NCBI GenBank assembly: GCA_026874595.1
Contig: CM049318.1
Coordinates: forward strand, 42,574,456 to 42,638,455
DNA from: Sipunculus nudus
Lineage: Eukaryota; Annelida; Sipuncula; Golfingiida; Sipunculidae
Reading direction: 5' to 3'
DNA: 64,000 nt
The notes below the pieces were generated by a model. That model was not told the origin of the DNA. It saw only the letters and a program-made list of their open reading frames with translations, and searched no databases. Shown here in pieces: positions 48,421 through 60,342 of this stretch. The position numbers and the translations under genes were made by a program. Positions within the stretch are counted from its first letter, which is position 1, and each line of letters starts with the position of its first letter.

Positions 48421-48705
48421 TTTATCACGATAGTGGTCGCCCGACACGGTCACTGTTGTAATAAAGGTCACTGTTGTAATAAAGGTCACTAGTGTAATAA
48501 AGGTCACTAGTGTAATAAAGGTCACTAGTGTAATAAAGGTCACTAGTGTAATAAAGGTCACTGTTGTAATAAAGGTTACTGTTGTAATAAAGGTCACTAG
48601 TGTAATAAAGGTCACTAGTGTAATAAAGGTCACTAGTGTAATAAAGGTTACTGTTGTAATAAAGGTCACTAGTGTAATAAAGGTCACTAGTGTAATAACA
48701 TATAA
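48421..48705. repeat. 18-bp minisatellite (GGTCACTAGTGTAATAAA)
   Basis: About 14 units of 18 bp with CTAGTG or CTGTTG variants. It is preceded by GATAGTGGTCGCCCGACACG, which resembles the border motif of the 248 bp units at 46245-46990, so it is probably the expanded terminus of that element type. Confidence 0.93.
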
Positions 48706-48948
48706 AATACCAACTGATACGTTTCTGGGAAAACTGAGTATGAATTGTGTGTGGTTTTTTTTCGGGGAATGCCATTAGTTAGGTAGAATCTCAACGAATC
48801 TTTGAAAAATTTCCGCCTGCAACATCAACCACTATTGTGTTAAAAAAAATTAACAATAGTGGTTGCAAATGCAACCATTGTTGTAATAATTATTACAATA
48901 GTGAACGTTATTACAATAGTGGGTACAGAGGGTACACCTAGTTTGCGA
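48706..48948. repeat. Hairpin and terminal repeats of the ACAATAGTG family
   Basis: CAACCACTATTGTGTTA and its inverse TTAACAATAGTGGTTG (about 48828-48866) form a stem with an A-rich loop. Then come TTATTACAATAGTGAACG and TTATTACAATAGTGGG units to about 48925. Confidence 0.7.
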
Positions 48949-49010
48949 TCAAAGTGACATGTGCATGTGTTGAGCGGCCACGTGCATGTGTTCAGCGGCA
49001 ATGTGCATGT
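48949..49010. repeat. 22-bp minisatellite (GTGCATGTGTTGAGCGGCCA), left part
   Basis: About three units lie here and continue after 50618 in the same orientation. The array is interrupted by the foldback element at a CATGT site. Confidence 0.8.
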
Positions 49011-49457
49011 TGTTACAACCCATAATGTAATAACCGGCCCATAATGTAATAACGGCCCATATTGTAATAAAAACGACCCATAATGTTATAATCATACCCT
49101 GGCCATATTGTAATAAAACTGGCCCATACTGCAATAACGGCCCATAATGTAATAAAAAACGGCCCATATTGTAATAACGGCCCATATTGTAATAAAAACG
49201 ACCCATATTGTAATAATCATACCCTACCTATATTGTAATAAAACGGGAAGTGGGAAAAACGACCAATATTGTAATAACATATATATATTGTAATAACATA
49301 TGTTTAAGCTCAAGAATGACAGGGCACACGCTTAGTGTCATTTACATAATATCCTGCCCCCTCCCATACCTTCTCCATGAACCTGTTACTAACCTCAATG
49401 AAACCATGGTTCACAATTGAATAAAAAAATCATATTTTCATACACTAAAATATAACG

Positions 49458-49504
<47 letters not shown>

Positions 49505-49515
49505 TTATTATTTTA

Positions 49516-49557
<42 letters not shown>

Positions 49558-50138
49558 GTATATATAACAGTTTTCATAGTACCCATGTATGCATATTAGC
49601 GCCCCCCCCCCCCCCCCACAACTTTCGAATTTCTAAATCCGCCACTAATCATGGCCCCCTGCCCTCCCTCAAACCTGGTTACGCCCCTGAATCTCCCTGC
49701 TCTGCGCCCTATGCTCTACCTCTAGAACACAGAAACCGGCAATTTCAAATTGTTGTTTTGTTGTTAGGGCTAATTATTTTTAAAAATTAAATTGTAAACT
49801 CTTGAATCGCACGAATGACGCATCCAGGTTTTAACTTCAAATACGTGCGTTGAAAGCTCTTAATCTTTGCGACGTGTTATACATGTTAACCTAAGACATC
49901 TTAACCTATGCATATATGGGCACAAAACAATTGCAGCAGTACCTACATTTATAATTTCTAAATCTCGGAAGGTTTCGGGAGATCATATAAAATATTCTCT
50001 ATGATACATTGAGCAAAACACACTGAAATTTAAACTTTCATTTATATTTTAAAAAGAATTAAAATACATTAAAATGTATCGATAATGAGAGTTTTGTATA
50101 TTTTATCTGTTAAAATTGACAAAATATTTACATTTTGG

Positions 50139-50177
<39 letters not shown>

Positions 50178-50618
50178 TATTATCTTGTTTTAATACTTTA
50201 TCACCCTATTTAAACACTGATTCAACAAAAGAATAATCATGAATCATGGCCATATTTCGCTCATATTAGCTTTGTCACCGTTTTAAACAAATAGTCATTA
50301 TGTAATCCAGTGGTTTTTCATACTTGTATGTTCACTTACACATTCGTGTTACGAGAAGTCAATATTTGAATTGTCTAAATTAATTTGCATGAACTTTGAT
50401 TTATAAAATTATTGGCCGTTTTTACCCACCTTCGATTTTATTACGATATGGGCCGTTTTACCCACTTGCGATTTTATTTCAATATGGGCAGGGTATAGTT
50501 ATTTCAATATGGGCCGTTTTTTATTACATCATGGGCTATTATTACATTATGGGTCGTTTTATTACAATATGGGCCGTTATTACATTATGGCCCAGTTATT
50601 ACATTATGGGTCGTAACA
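49011..50618 (+). mobile_element. Complete foldback-type element (1608 bp) with minisatellite inverted termini and 5-bp duplication
   Basis: Left end TGTTACAACCCATAATGTAA, right end inverse TTACATTATGGGTCGTAACA. The inverted termini extend about 280 bp on the left (49011-49295) and about 215 bp on the right (50405-50618). Each is an array of 17-22 bp units (CGGCCCATATTGTAATAA and its inverse), with AGTGGG(A/T)AAAACG near the inner edge of both. CATGT flanks the element directly (49006-49010, 50619-50623). The interior has (AAT)n at 49459-49503, (TA)n at 49523-49556 and 50141-50180, and a poly-C run at about 49603-49617, but no transposase. The architecture matches foldback (FB-like) elements, and the TGTTA terminus recalls Ginger. 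It may be mobilised in trans. Confidence 0.82.
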
Positions 50619-50690
50619 CATGTGTTGAGCGGCTGCATGCATGTTTTGATCGGCCACGTGCATGTGTTGAGCGGCTGCACGTATGTCGGC
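50619..50690. repeat. 22-bp minisatellite, right part
   Basis: CATGTGTTGAGCGGCTGCAT, GATCGGCCACGTGCATG and GTTGAGCGGCTGCACGTATG continue the array split by the foldback element. Confidence 0.8.
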
Positions 50691-52324
50691 GCAACCTTCT
50701 TCCTTGGTGTCAATAGCATAAATTCTGAATCATTTTGCCTTCAGCGCTTTTAACGAGGCATTGCATACAACCTACTTAGTTTTCTTATTTTATTCTAAAA
50801 CAAAATATAATATATTTAGACCGCTATGTTTATAAAACTTTATGTTTTGCATTTTCTGTTTAATACATGGGGAATTTTTGCCATATTCTTGACCTTAAAT
50901 ACCCTTTTTTTATTTTTGTGATTCTTATCTTGTATCGTATATGTGAATACCGGAAATTAAAGATGCCGTATTTTTTTATATCAAGAAAAACGCTGTACGT
51001 GTCATGTAGCGGATTACTTTTCTTCTCTATATTTCTCTGCTGCAATATTGAAGGCCTACATGTTATTATATATTTAGTTTTTTTTTACATTCTTTTATTG
51101 CCAAAGATCACTGATTTAAATAAATAATTAAATTATCTGCTCAAAATTATACGAGAAAGGGGTTGTTTTGCTTATAGTGATGCCAATAAATTACAAAGAC
51201 AGAGAAACAAATTCTCTGGTAGCAGCTATGAAACAACCCATTCCATTCAGCTGTATCATTGACATGAAAAAGGAATAATTAACCAGCAGTCACAGGAAGT
51301 GGCTCACTGAGAATACAGTTGTTGTTGGATCTTGTGCAGTTATTCGACGCGGGAACAAACTTGCGCCTCTGCTTACCGATTTTAGACTTACAAATGCTTT
51401 CGCTTGTTGCATAGAGAGTATTACATTACCAAGTTTTATTGACTGTCAAGTTCACTAAGTGGGCATGCGTTTGTCTCTAGGTTTAAGGTTCTGTTTGTTC
51501 CTTTCTATTTATTAGCGGGTCGTTTGTAGACGCTCGAGGACAAATCGTTCGAATGACGTAACCAACGCACGAGACGGGATAGTTGAAAAATCGTTCATAT
51601 TGTGAATGGTACAAGCAATATATTTTCATTATGATTCTGTATATGTCTCTCTGTACAAAACTGCCCTGGACCACGCAAAGATCCAACATTGAAAAAAAAA
51701 AAACCGTCAGTAGTAATAGCGGGCGCTCCAGATACCTTCTAATTTCCAAGCTTTCTGATATGATGGTAGATCTTTTTCTTTAAATACCGTTAGTGAATCG
51801 TGGTGAAGATCATGTCTATCCCCTTAGCAGTGCATTAAAAGGGTAAAATCCCTTTTTATTCAAGTTTTTTTAATTATTCAGTGGTCTATTTGGCACTCGG
51901 TCATGGCGTAAATTACATACATGGAATACAAGAGACAGGTCGCGATACAGATATGTGGCGACTAGTTCTCATGGTCTGTTTACATATGAGGACAGGATAT
52001 AGGACAGGTTATTTTACCTCGGGTTCTGCAAAAGATCTTTCTTGAAGGGAAACCAGAATTGAATTAGATAGTTTTACTCTGACTTTTAGAAAAGTCATTA
52101 TAAGGAGCTAATATTAAAGGCTATTTACATTCTTATCTGCTGACACTGTCACTTTTATTTATTTTGCAAATCATCATCAGTGCCAACATTCGTAAGCATT
52201 AGCGATCAAGTGCTCCCAATTACATGCACAATACAGAGTCAAATCAGGTGTTTTCAAGCCGCCTTATTCTGACTCAGCTCTTTTATCGAAACAATTTCTT
52301 TTAGTGAGATAAAACACGAACATA
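50691..52324. other. AT-rich single-copy-looking sequence
   Basis: No gene is supported. A minus-strand frame at 51483-51749 (88 codons) has a hydrophobic, signal-like start (LLLLTVFFFSML) but no other support. Confidence 0.4.
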
Positions 52325-53945
52325 CCAGCAGGTGGTGAGATAACACATATATAAACTAGCCAGGTGGTAAAATAACACATGTACAAACGGTGAGATAACG
52401 CACGTACATACCAGTCATACCAGTCAGGTGGTGAAAGAACCCACGTACATAGCAGTCAGGTGGTGAGATAACACACATATAAACTAGCCAGGTGGTAATA
52501 TAACTCACATACATACCAGTCAAGATGTGAGATAACATACGTACAAACCAGCCATACCACCAAGGTGGTGAGATAACACACGTACAAACCAGCCACACCA
52601 GTCAGGTGGTGAAATAACACATGTTCAAACCAACCAGATGGTAAGATATCTCACGTATATACCAGCCAGGTGGCGAGGTAGCACAGTTAAAAACCAGCCA
52701 GGTGGTGAGGTAACACATATATAAACTAATCATGTGGTAAGATAAAATATGTACATACAAGTCAGGTGGTAAGATTACGCACGTACAAATCAGCCATACC
52801 AGCAAGATGGTGAGATAACACACGTACAAACATGCCATACCAGTCAGGTGGTGAAAGAACCCACGTACATAGCAGTCAGGTGGTGAGATAACACACATAT
52901 AAACTAGCCAGGTGGTAAGATAACACGTACAAACGGTGAGATAACGCACGTACATACCAGTCATACCAGTCAGGTGGTGAAAGAACCCACGTACATAGCA
53001 GTCAGGTGGTGAGATAACACACATATAAACTAGCCAGGTGGTAATATAACTCACATACATACCAGTCAAGATGTGAGATAACATACGTACAAACCAGCCA
53101 TACCACCAAGGTGGTGAGATAACACACGTACAAACCAGCCACACCAGTCAGGTGGTGAAATAACACATGTTCAAACCAACCAGATGGTAAGATATCTCAC
53201 GTATATACCAGCTAGGTGGCGAGGTAGCACAGTTAAAAACCAGCCAGGTGGTGAGGTAACACATATATAAACTAATCATGTGGTAAGATAAAATATGTAC
53301 ATACAAGTCAGGTGGTAAGATTACGCACGTACAAATCAGCCATACCAGCAAGATGGTGAGATAACACACGTACAAACATGCCATACCAGTCAGGCGGTGA
53401 GAAAACACAGGTTCAAACGAGCAAGATGGTGAGATAGCACACGTATAAACAAGCCATACCAGCAAGGTGGTGAGAAAACACATTTTCAAACGAGCAAGAT
53501 GGTGAGATAACACAGTTACAAACCAGCCAAGTGGTAAGATAACTCACGTACATACCAGCCAGGTGATGAGATAACTCGAGTACATACCAGCTAGGTGGTG
53601 AGATAACTCACGTACATACTAGCCAGGTGGTGAAATAACTCACGTACATACTAGCCAGGTGGTGAGATAACTCACGTACCTACTAGCCAGGTGGTGAGAT
53701 AACTCACGTACATACTAGCCAGGTGGTGAGACAACTTACGTACATACTAGCCAGGTGGTGAGATTACTCACGTACATGCTAGCCAGGTGCTAAGATAACA
53801 CATGTACATACTAGTCAGGTGGTAAGATAATATACACAAACCAGCCATACCAGCAAAGTGGTGAGATGACTCACGTACAAACCAGATATACCAGTCAGGT
53901 GATGAGATAACACACGCACAAACCAGCCAGGAGCCATGACCAGTA
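52325..53945. repeat. Composite 32-42 bp minisatellite with a 546-bp duplicated block
   Basis: The basic 32 bp unit carries GGTGGTGAGATAACTCACGT and ACATACTAGCCA (regular at 53600-53780). Longer units insert CATACCAG(T/C)CA. A 546 bp segment is duplicated in tandem almost perfectly: 52356-52906 resembles 52902-53452, and one visible substitution is CAGCCAGGTGGC near 52668 against CAGCTAGGTGGC near 53214. The long minus-strand ORF (52602-53144) arises from the array. Confidence 0.92.
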
Positions 53946-54229
53946 AATCTCATTACACCGGTAAGCCTGCACGGACAGGTGATGGAAATCCTGTAACAAA
54001 TGTTTATGTTTACTATTCATTAAACGTTTGTAGTATAGATTTCTAAATACTGGTAAATGAATTAGGACGGATATATGTATGTTGATATTTTCTCAGAATT
54101 TCTGATTCTCAGTGAGGCTTATAATAATAATAATGTTAATTATAATTATAACAGCAACAATATAATAATCACTAGATTTTTAGCCTGTGCTTTTCGTAAT
54201 GGACCCACGAGACCGCGTATTGCACGAAA
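53946..54229. other. Short unannotated spacer
   Basis: A TAATAATAATAATG tract lies near 54121. No gene seen. Confidence 0.4.
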
Positions 54230-54560
54230 ACTCCGAGCTGGGGCAGAGAATGCTTTCTGACCACGTTCTCAACAGGCCAGTGTGCTCTAATGCGGGAAGA
54301 TCCCCTGGGCGCCTCCTGAAAAAGCGTGACATGCGTGGAGGACCTTAAAGTTCAAAACGAATAGGGACACCTAAGGGGGTAATATTAAAATTATTAATTA
54401 TTCAGCTTCATAGGAAATAATCCCGCAAAAGAAAACAAACTTGCCCTAGAGGAGCACACCGACGATACGTGTGCAGAATTTTGAGAGTCAAATCAGAGCG
54501 GAAGCAGGTAAACTATGTCTAGAAAAAATCCAGCTGCGTATTAATTACATAGAACACCTG
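54230..54560 (+). repeat. Dispersed repeat, copy 1
   Basis: It shares CCTCCTGAAAAAGCGTGACA, ATGCGTGGAGGACCTTAAAG and AATCCCGCAAAAGAAAACAA with copy 2 at 55480-55780 in the same orientation, about 1.24 kb apart. No ORF. Confidence 0.8.
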
Positions 54561-55479
54561 CACCTGTGGAAAATCCAAGGCTCTATATAATAAATATTTT
54601 TGTAATGAGCAGTTAGGGACTAAACGACGCATTTTTTATTCCTAAGATTTTCGCAGGAACTTTTTTCATGTGTTTCACTTTCATGATAAAAAGATTACTT
54701 ATGCTAGAATTCTGAAGGAAATCCCCTACCCAAAATAAGTTTTGGAAAGAGACGTGAGGCATAAACAGGTTGTACGAATGTTTACGTGGAAACGTTTTTC
54801 CTTGATAAATAACATGGGTCTGACAGCATCATTGCCTAAGAATTATCGTAGTGTAACGATTGTATAAAGAAGTATTCTATCGTGAAATTATATGCATATA
54901 ACTGAATAAAGTTTATGAAAGATACCTTGTATAAATTGATGCTCAGACGACATAGTGAAACACGATGTTTATTCATTGAAGTCAGTTGAGGGTAGTCTTA
55001 GGCATGTCATCAGACACATGCGTTATGCGTCAACACATGCATATTTCGTTTAAGGCCCTTGTACGCGAAACGTATATATAGTTGCTGGAGAGTCCCTGGA
55101 GAATGAGCTCCTAAGAAATGTGTGCACCCCCTCCCCCCTCCGAATTGGCTTAAGATTGGAGGGCTTCTTTTTGAAAAAAATTCAAACAACCCATTATTCG
55201 GCCACACTGTTAAATTATGGTTATAATGGAAAGATGCTTCTGAATGTATAAAAAATCAACATACCTGTAAACCCATAAAACGGTGGTCGTGTAATAGTCT
55301 CAGCTGCTTTTGTCCACTCAACGGAAAAGCGCTTTCTATTGAAAGCAGATTCGTGTTGACATGTGTTCCGCCCTTGAATTTAATCGTTACTTCCTTTTGA
55401 AAAACTTTAATTCCCTTACAGGCGTTTTAATTGAAATGGGGTCAATGGGGATTACAGGTGATCCGCTTGACCGTACATT
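54561..55479. other. Spacer between two dispersed repeat copies
   Basis: Single-copy-looking, no supported gene. Confidence 0.4.
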
Positions 55480-55780
55480 TTCAGGCAGGACATGTCTTAA
55501 CAGGAGAGTGAGCTCGAGATGCAAGAAAATCACCAAGGCCCCTCCTGAAAAAGCGTGAAATGCGTGGAGGACCTTAAAGCACAAAAGAAATAGGGGCACC
55601 TAATGGGGAAATGTTAAAAATATTAATTATGCACTTAATAGTTAATAATCCCGCAAAAGAAAACAAACTTGTCCCAGAAGAGGACACCGATGATTCGTGA
55701 GCAGAATTTGGTCTGTCAAATCAGAGCTAAAGCAGGTTAACCATTCTCTAGTAAATAAAACCCAACTTTGTATTAATTAT
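55480..55780 (+). repeat. Dispersed repeat, copy 2
   Basis: Second copy of the 54230-54560 repeat, ending near the CAGGTTAACCATTCTCTAG segment. A TAATAATAATA-type tract follows (55795-55830), as one precedes copy 1. Confidence 0.8.
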
Positions 55781-56329
55781 ACAGATAAAATTAACAATAA
55801 TAATATTAATAATAATTATAATAATGATAGTAAATTAACTTTCTTTAGCGAAAATCCATTGGTTCTAAACGCATAACACTGTATATACTGCATATAAAAA
55901 AATGTAACAATCATAAAATATATATGAGATGACAGAATTAATATTACGGACTACTGATAACCATGGCACTCGAGCTGCTGAGAGTAACGATCTACTCATT
56001 TATAAACCTAATACCAACAACTAGTATTTGAAACGTCTTCATTGTTTGCCCTGGTAAGAGTCTGGAATATATATTACAGTTACAAATTATTTCTATCATT
56101 ATTTTATCAATGTATCAATATTACAAAAGATTGCATTTTGCCCAATTGCTTCATTGCATTGCAGCTCATATTACAATATATTCTTACTGTGCCATTTCAG
56201 CCTTTTTGCTTTTTCATAAGTATATGATTTATCTTCTAAATATGAGATTATATTTTTTCAATTCTTATAATTAATTTTATCAATATATATTTTATCATTC
56301 TTAGTCGTAGTATCATATATTTATTCCCT
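55781..56329. other. AT-rich unannotated sequence
   Basis: No gene seen. Confidence 0.4.
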
Positions 56330-57360
56330 GCCTAACGGAGCGCGGGGATACAGTGATCAGCTCTGTCCGTCCGTCCGTCGGTCCGTAAAAAAATTTATGC
56401 GACGTGTTATCTCAAAAAGTTTTAGTCGGATCTACTTCAAATTGTAGTAGCAGGTGCATCTTATGGGTCTCCAGAGCTGACTAGGTTTTGTTCACACTTG
56501 AATTTATTTATTTTTTTTTTATACAACATTTTTACATTTATTTTTGTACTTTATTTCTCAAAAAAGTATAACTGAGATCTACTTCTTATTAAAATAGCAG
56601 GTCCATCTTAATGGTCGGTCTCCTGAAATAATTAGGTTTTGGTCACGCTCGAATGATATTTGGATTTTTTACACGCCCGTCCAGGAGGGGACGTATTATG
56701 GTATATCTAAAGTCCTTCTGTCCATCCATCTGTCCGTCCGTCCGTTAACGTTTAGTGTCGCCGCGATAACTTACCCGGCTTCTATGGATATTCCCGAAAC
56801 TCACCGGAGCTACTTAAAAATAGATTATCTAATCCTAGTTCGATTATAGGCCAATTCCCCGAATATTTAATGAGGTCAGATATCACAAGGCTACTTTGTG
56901 GTGTCGCCGGGATAATTAATGAGGAATACGTTGGATTTTGATCAAACTCAGCAGAAATATTAATCAATATAATATCTTGCCTAATTTTGATTTCCAGCAA
57001 AATCCACGCATATTTATATAGTAAAGTCAGAGGTCTCCTAATTTTGGTGGCACCATGAAGACTTACCCAAAGTCTTATGGATTTTCATGAAACTAAATAA
57101 ACATATTTACCAAAAGAGTTCCTCACCTGAATTACATTCCCATCAGAATTCACGCATATTTAATGAGGCCAGAGGACACCAGATACACAACGGACACGTT
57201 TGCGGTGCTTTTTTTATGAATTGTTTTATACAAAATTTTAAAATTTCACATGCGACACTATTTCTCAAAACGTTTTACTGGGATCTACTTCTATTTATAA
57301 TAGAAGCTGCATCCTATAAGTCACTTTCCGTATTGGCAGCAGGTTAGGTTCTCTGATTAA
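56330..57360. repeat. Dispersed repeat with TCCGTCCGTCCG tracts
   Basis: TCCGTCCGTCCGTCGGTCCG (56366-56386) and TCCGTCCGTCCGTTAACG (56733-56750) head similar blocks. GGATCTACTTC(A/T) plus 'AGCAGGT(G/C)CATCTTA' recur near 56430, 56575 and 57270. It is a reversed-sense analogue of the GGACGG-ended repeats at 9850-11300 and 34641-35855. No coding sequence. Confidence 0.6.
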
Positions 57361-59440
57361 GCCTGCACAAAGGTTTTTCGGTCAGTTCTGAAAGGGTGTG
57401 TGTGTGCGTGCGTGTGTGATGGTGTATGTATACATTTCTCACATTCCCGTTTGGCGGGGATACAGTCCTCTGGACATTTTCTAGTTTGTATTGATATTTC
57501 AGGTGCACAGCCAAAAAAAATATCTTTTGAAAATAAATTTTCTTGTCAGAAGAAACATTTTCTTCTGACAAGAAATCTTCAAGATAATTTTCCATGATTT
57601 ATAGGCTACATGCTCAGGTAAGAAAAATGTATCATATTTTTCTTCTGACCAGATAAATTATCTTGTCAGAAGATATATTTTCCTGGCCAGTGTAAGAAAA
57701 GAAATTCTTACTGAATCTCAAGAAAATATTTCTTGTCACAAGATTTTTTTATATAAAGAAATTGCATTTTATTATGGGCAAGCACATGCCTGCATGAAGC
57801 ACACGCCTTGGAATGGAAATGTGCTGTAGTTGTTGAATTGCAGATATGGACATAAAAACATACATACACACATTCAAAAACTCCACCATGACAGCACTCA
57901 ATCACGAGAAAATCCGTTCTGTAGAATTTATTTTGTATTCATGGAATCACACATGATACAACAGAAGCTGCGATCCTTCACGAAACAGTCATTACCTGAG
58001 GCTAACTTGTGTGGTTTAAGGTTTCAGTGACCGTCAAGTTGTGTTTTAACTGAGGCTTTAGTCATGAATAACCTGTCCAAAGGTAAATAATTTACATATT
58101 AATAACACCAGATTATCGTTGCGATAACCTAGCAAATACTGAAATAGATATTTAAATGAAATTTGATAGAACTGGATTACACTAGTATTTGTGAACATAA
58201 TCTGAAAGCTTTTATTCTATTATCGTTAATTTCTCAAATTTTACGAAACGTTTTCCCTAAATAACAGATCATGAGTTTGGTGTTACTACAGACTACATAA
58301 TGATTAATAAATGAAACCGATTGACTCAGAGGCTATTAAAATACAGGGAGTTCCGTTCCCAAAACGATCACACTCAACCAGCCCTATATTCCTTTGTACT
58401 GAGCTGCTAACTTCTGCCGGCTTCTACGCCAATTACGTAAGTCAGGTCCATATCGCCTAGCGTGTATGTACGCAGCACGGAGCTGTGTCCGGCTTGCTGG
58501 TAAAGGTATATCTGAAGGGGCAGCTTGTATCTCTCCCCTAGGGATAAACGGTCATCGCTAACTTCACGTCTGCGGCAGCCTGTTTTAAACTAACAATTAC
58601 GTACAGACATCCCGATTGCAAAAGTCTGGCAAAGCATGGCGAATGCGAAAACGTTTTGACGCTGGATAAATCTTAGCCCGATATTAGACAACCTAAAATA
58701 TCCAGAAGGCGTATTTGTGACACATATCACGGTTAATATGAGCTCCACCTGCAAGCCATTAACCTATTAACACAAGAAGCCGTGGCCTTGGACCAACCAT
58801 ACGGGTGCAGTTGCTTAAGGCCATCTTAGTGATATCAGCTTGAGCAGAGTGATAACATTATGGGCAGTGGGACAGACACCGTCAGTTTAACCAACGACAA
58901 ATTACAAGAAAGAAACCTGTCTGAGGGACGAAGGATTAAGTTTATTTCGCTACTCGTCATGTATGCGGAACTCCCAACAGAGTCACTAAGGTCACAAGCT
59001 TTGTTAACTTAAACTATATACTTGAGCAGTTGCACATATATATTTTCTTATCGTCGAAGAACAGAGGACTAGGGGAATTCACCCGGGAGACACCGGTTTG
59101 TCCGAAGATAAGCAAGGGAGCGACAAATAACTTCTGCTTGGCGTTGCGAAGAAACCTGTTGAGACACAGCCGTATGATTGAACGTCATGCGATAGTGGTT
59201 TCAAAACCATTCATGTGGTTAATATAGGAGTAGAAGTTTATTACCGGCGGCCCAAGGATCAAAGCCACTAGGTTTTTCACCCTGTGCGTGTAACTGGTTA
59301 CGTTTTGCAGCTTCAAGATCGTGGTGAATGGGTCAGGCTGAATTTGTACATCTCATGTTAGCGTGAAGAGAACTGAGTGAATCAATCGTGAGATAAGCGG
59401 AGCTTATACTTTAAAACAGACGATAAACGGGCTCATGAAG
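57361..59440. other. Unannotated sequence with one perfect hairpin
   Basis: TTTCTTGTCAGAAGAAA and its inverse TTTCTTCTGACAAGAAA (about 57537-57573) form a 17 bp perfect stem with a very short loop, and similar TTCTTCTGACCAGA and TCTTGTCAGAAGATA motifs recur to 57670. A GTGTGTGTGCGTGCGTG tract is at about 57397-57417. No gene is supported in the rest. Confidence 0.5.
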
Positions 59441-60342
59441 CGGTTATACTGTAGTCGTCCCAGACATCCGCTGTGTAACCACTGCTTTGAATGTCAAGAT
59501 TCTCTGGGTAACACCACAATGGGCACAGAGCAAAGAATACGGGATATCGCTAATACCGATACTCTCGTGTGTGGAGGCAGTAAATGACTGCCTGCTTGAA
59601 AAACTGCAGGCAAACAACTAGTGCCCCTTAGCGTCCAGCCTGACCAGCCCATTCATTCAACACAGCAGTGTGGGCACTGGGCATAGTGTTTTTAATTGCC
59701 GATTATCCTGATGCATATAATTCATCAGTTTTATTTTGCCGTGCTAAACCTTAATACAAAACATGAAAAGACATAAGATAATTCTGCATTCGGCACAGTT
59801 TGCGTTAGAATTTGATCTTGAATCAACTGCCTTGTAGCGGCTGATACAAGGGAAACTGACTCCGGGTCTTTAGTCATTGATAAACGTCATATTTTGCAGG
59901 TTTCCTTGAACTATGATACATTATGGTACGAAACAATTGTAACCTCGTATTTATTTAATGATCATAATAATTAAAGAGACTCCATAGCGCGTATAAGCTA
60001 ACAAAGTGAAGACTGTCAGTTTCGTCCGTGTTAATGAGTGTCCGGCTGAATCACGCTTGCCTGCACAAACATGCTTCCGGCTGCGCCAGCTGGTCGTTCT
60101 TCTCCTCCATCTACACGAGAAGCTGCATTAGCGATATCCCGTATTGTACAGAGCCAATGAGAGCGGGTGTCGCATGTTAAAACTGGAGAACAATTGGGAT
60201 GCACAATGCGATACTACGCTCTCATTAGTCTGATTACAATTCTTTGCTCTGAACCCACCCTGGTGGTGTTGCCCAGAGAACCATGCCATGCCAAGCAGTG
60301 GTTATAGGGAAGGGTGTCTGGGACGACTGCAGTATATAACCG
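59441..60342. mobile_element. Probable foldback or MITE-like element with inverted ends of about 110 bp
   Basis: The left segment (59441-59555) contains ACTGTAGTCGTCCCAGACA, CCACTGCTTTG, TTCTCTGGGTAACACCAC and CGGGATATCGCTAAT. The right segment (60127-60342) has their inverses ATTAGCGATATCCCG, GTGGTGTTGCCCAGAGAA, CAAGCAGTGG and TGTCTGGGACGACTGCAGT. The right arm carries about 90 extra bases. No clear flanking duplication and no ORF. Confidence 0.65.

Noticed and set aside
48361-48775. ORFs made of TFITLV or DLYYTS repeats
   Set aside because: 18 bp minisatellite read in frame.
51483-51749. Signal-peptide-like minus-strand ORF
   Set aside because: A hydrophobic start is expected by chance in AT-rich DNA. 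No conserved motif or splice context.
52356-53513. Cys/Trp-rich minus-strand ORFs with MWLVCTCVISPP repeats
   Set aside because: Products of the 32-42 bp minisatellite, duplicated with the 546 bp block.
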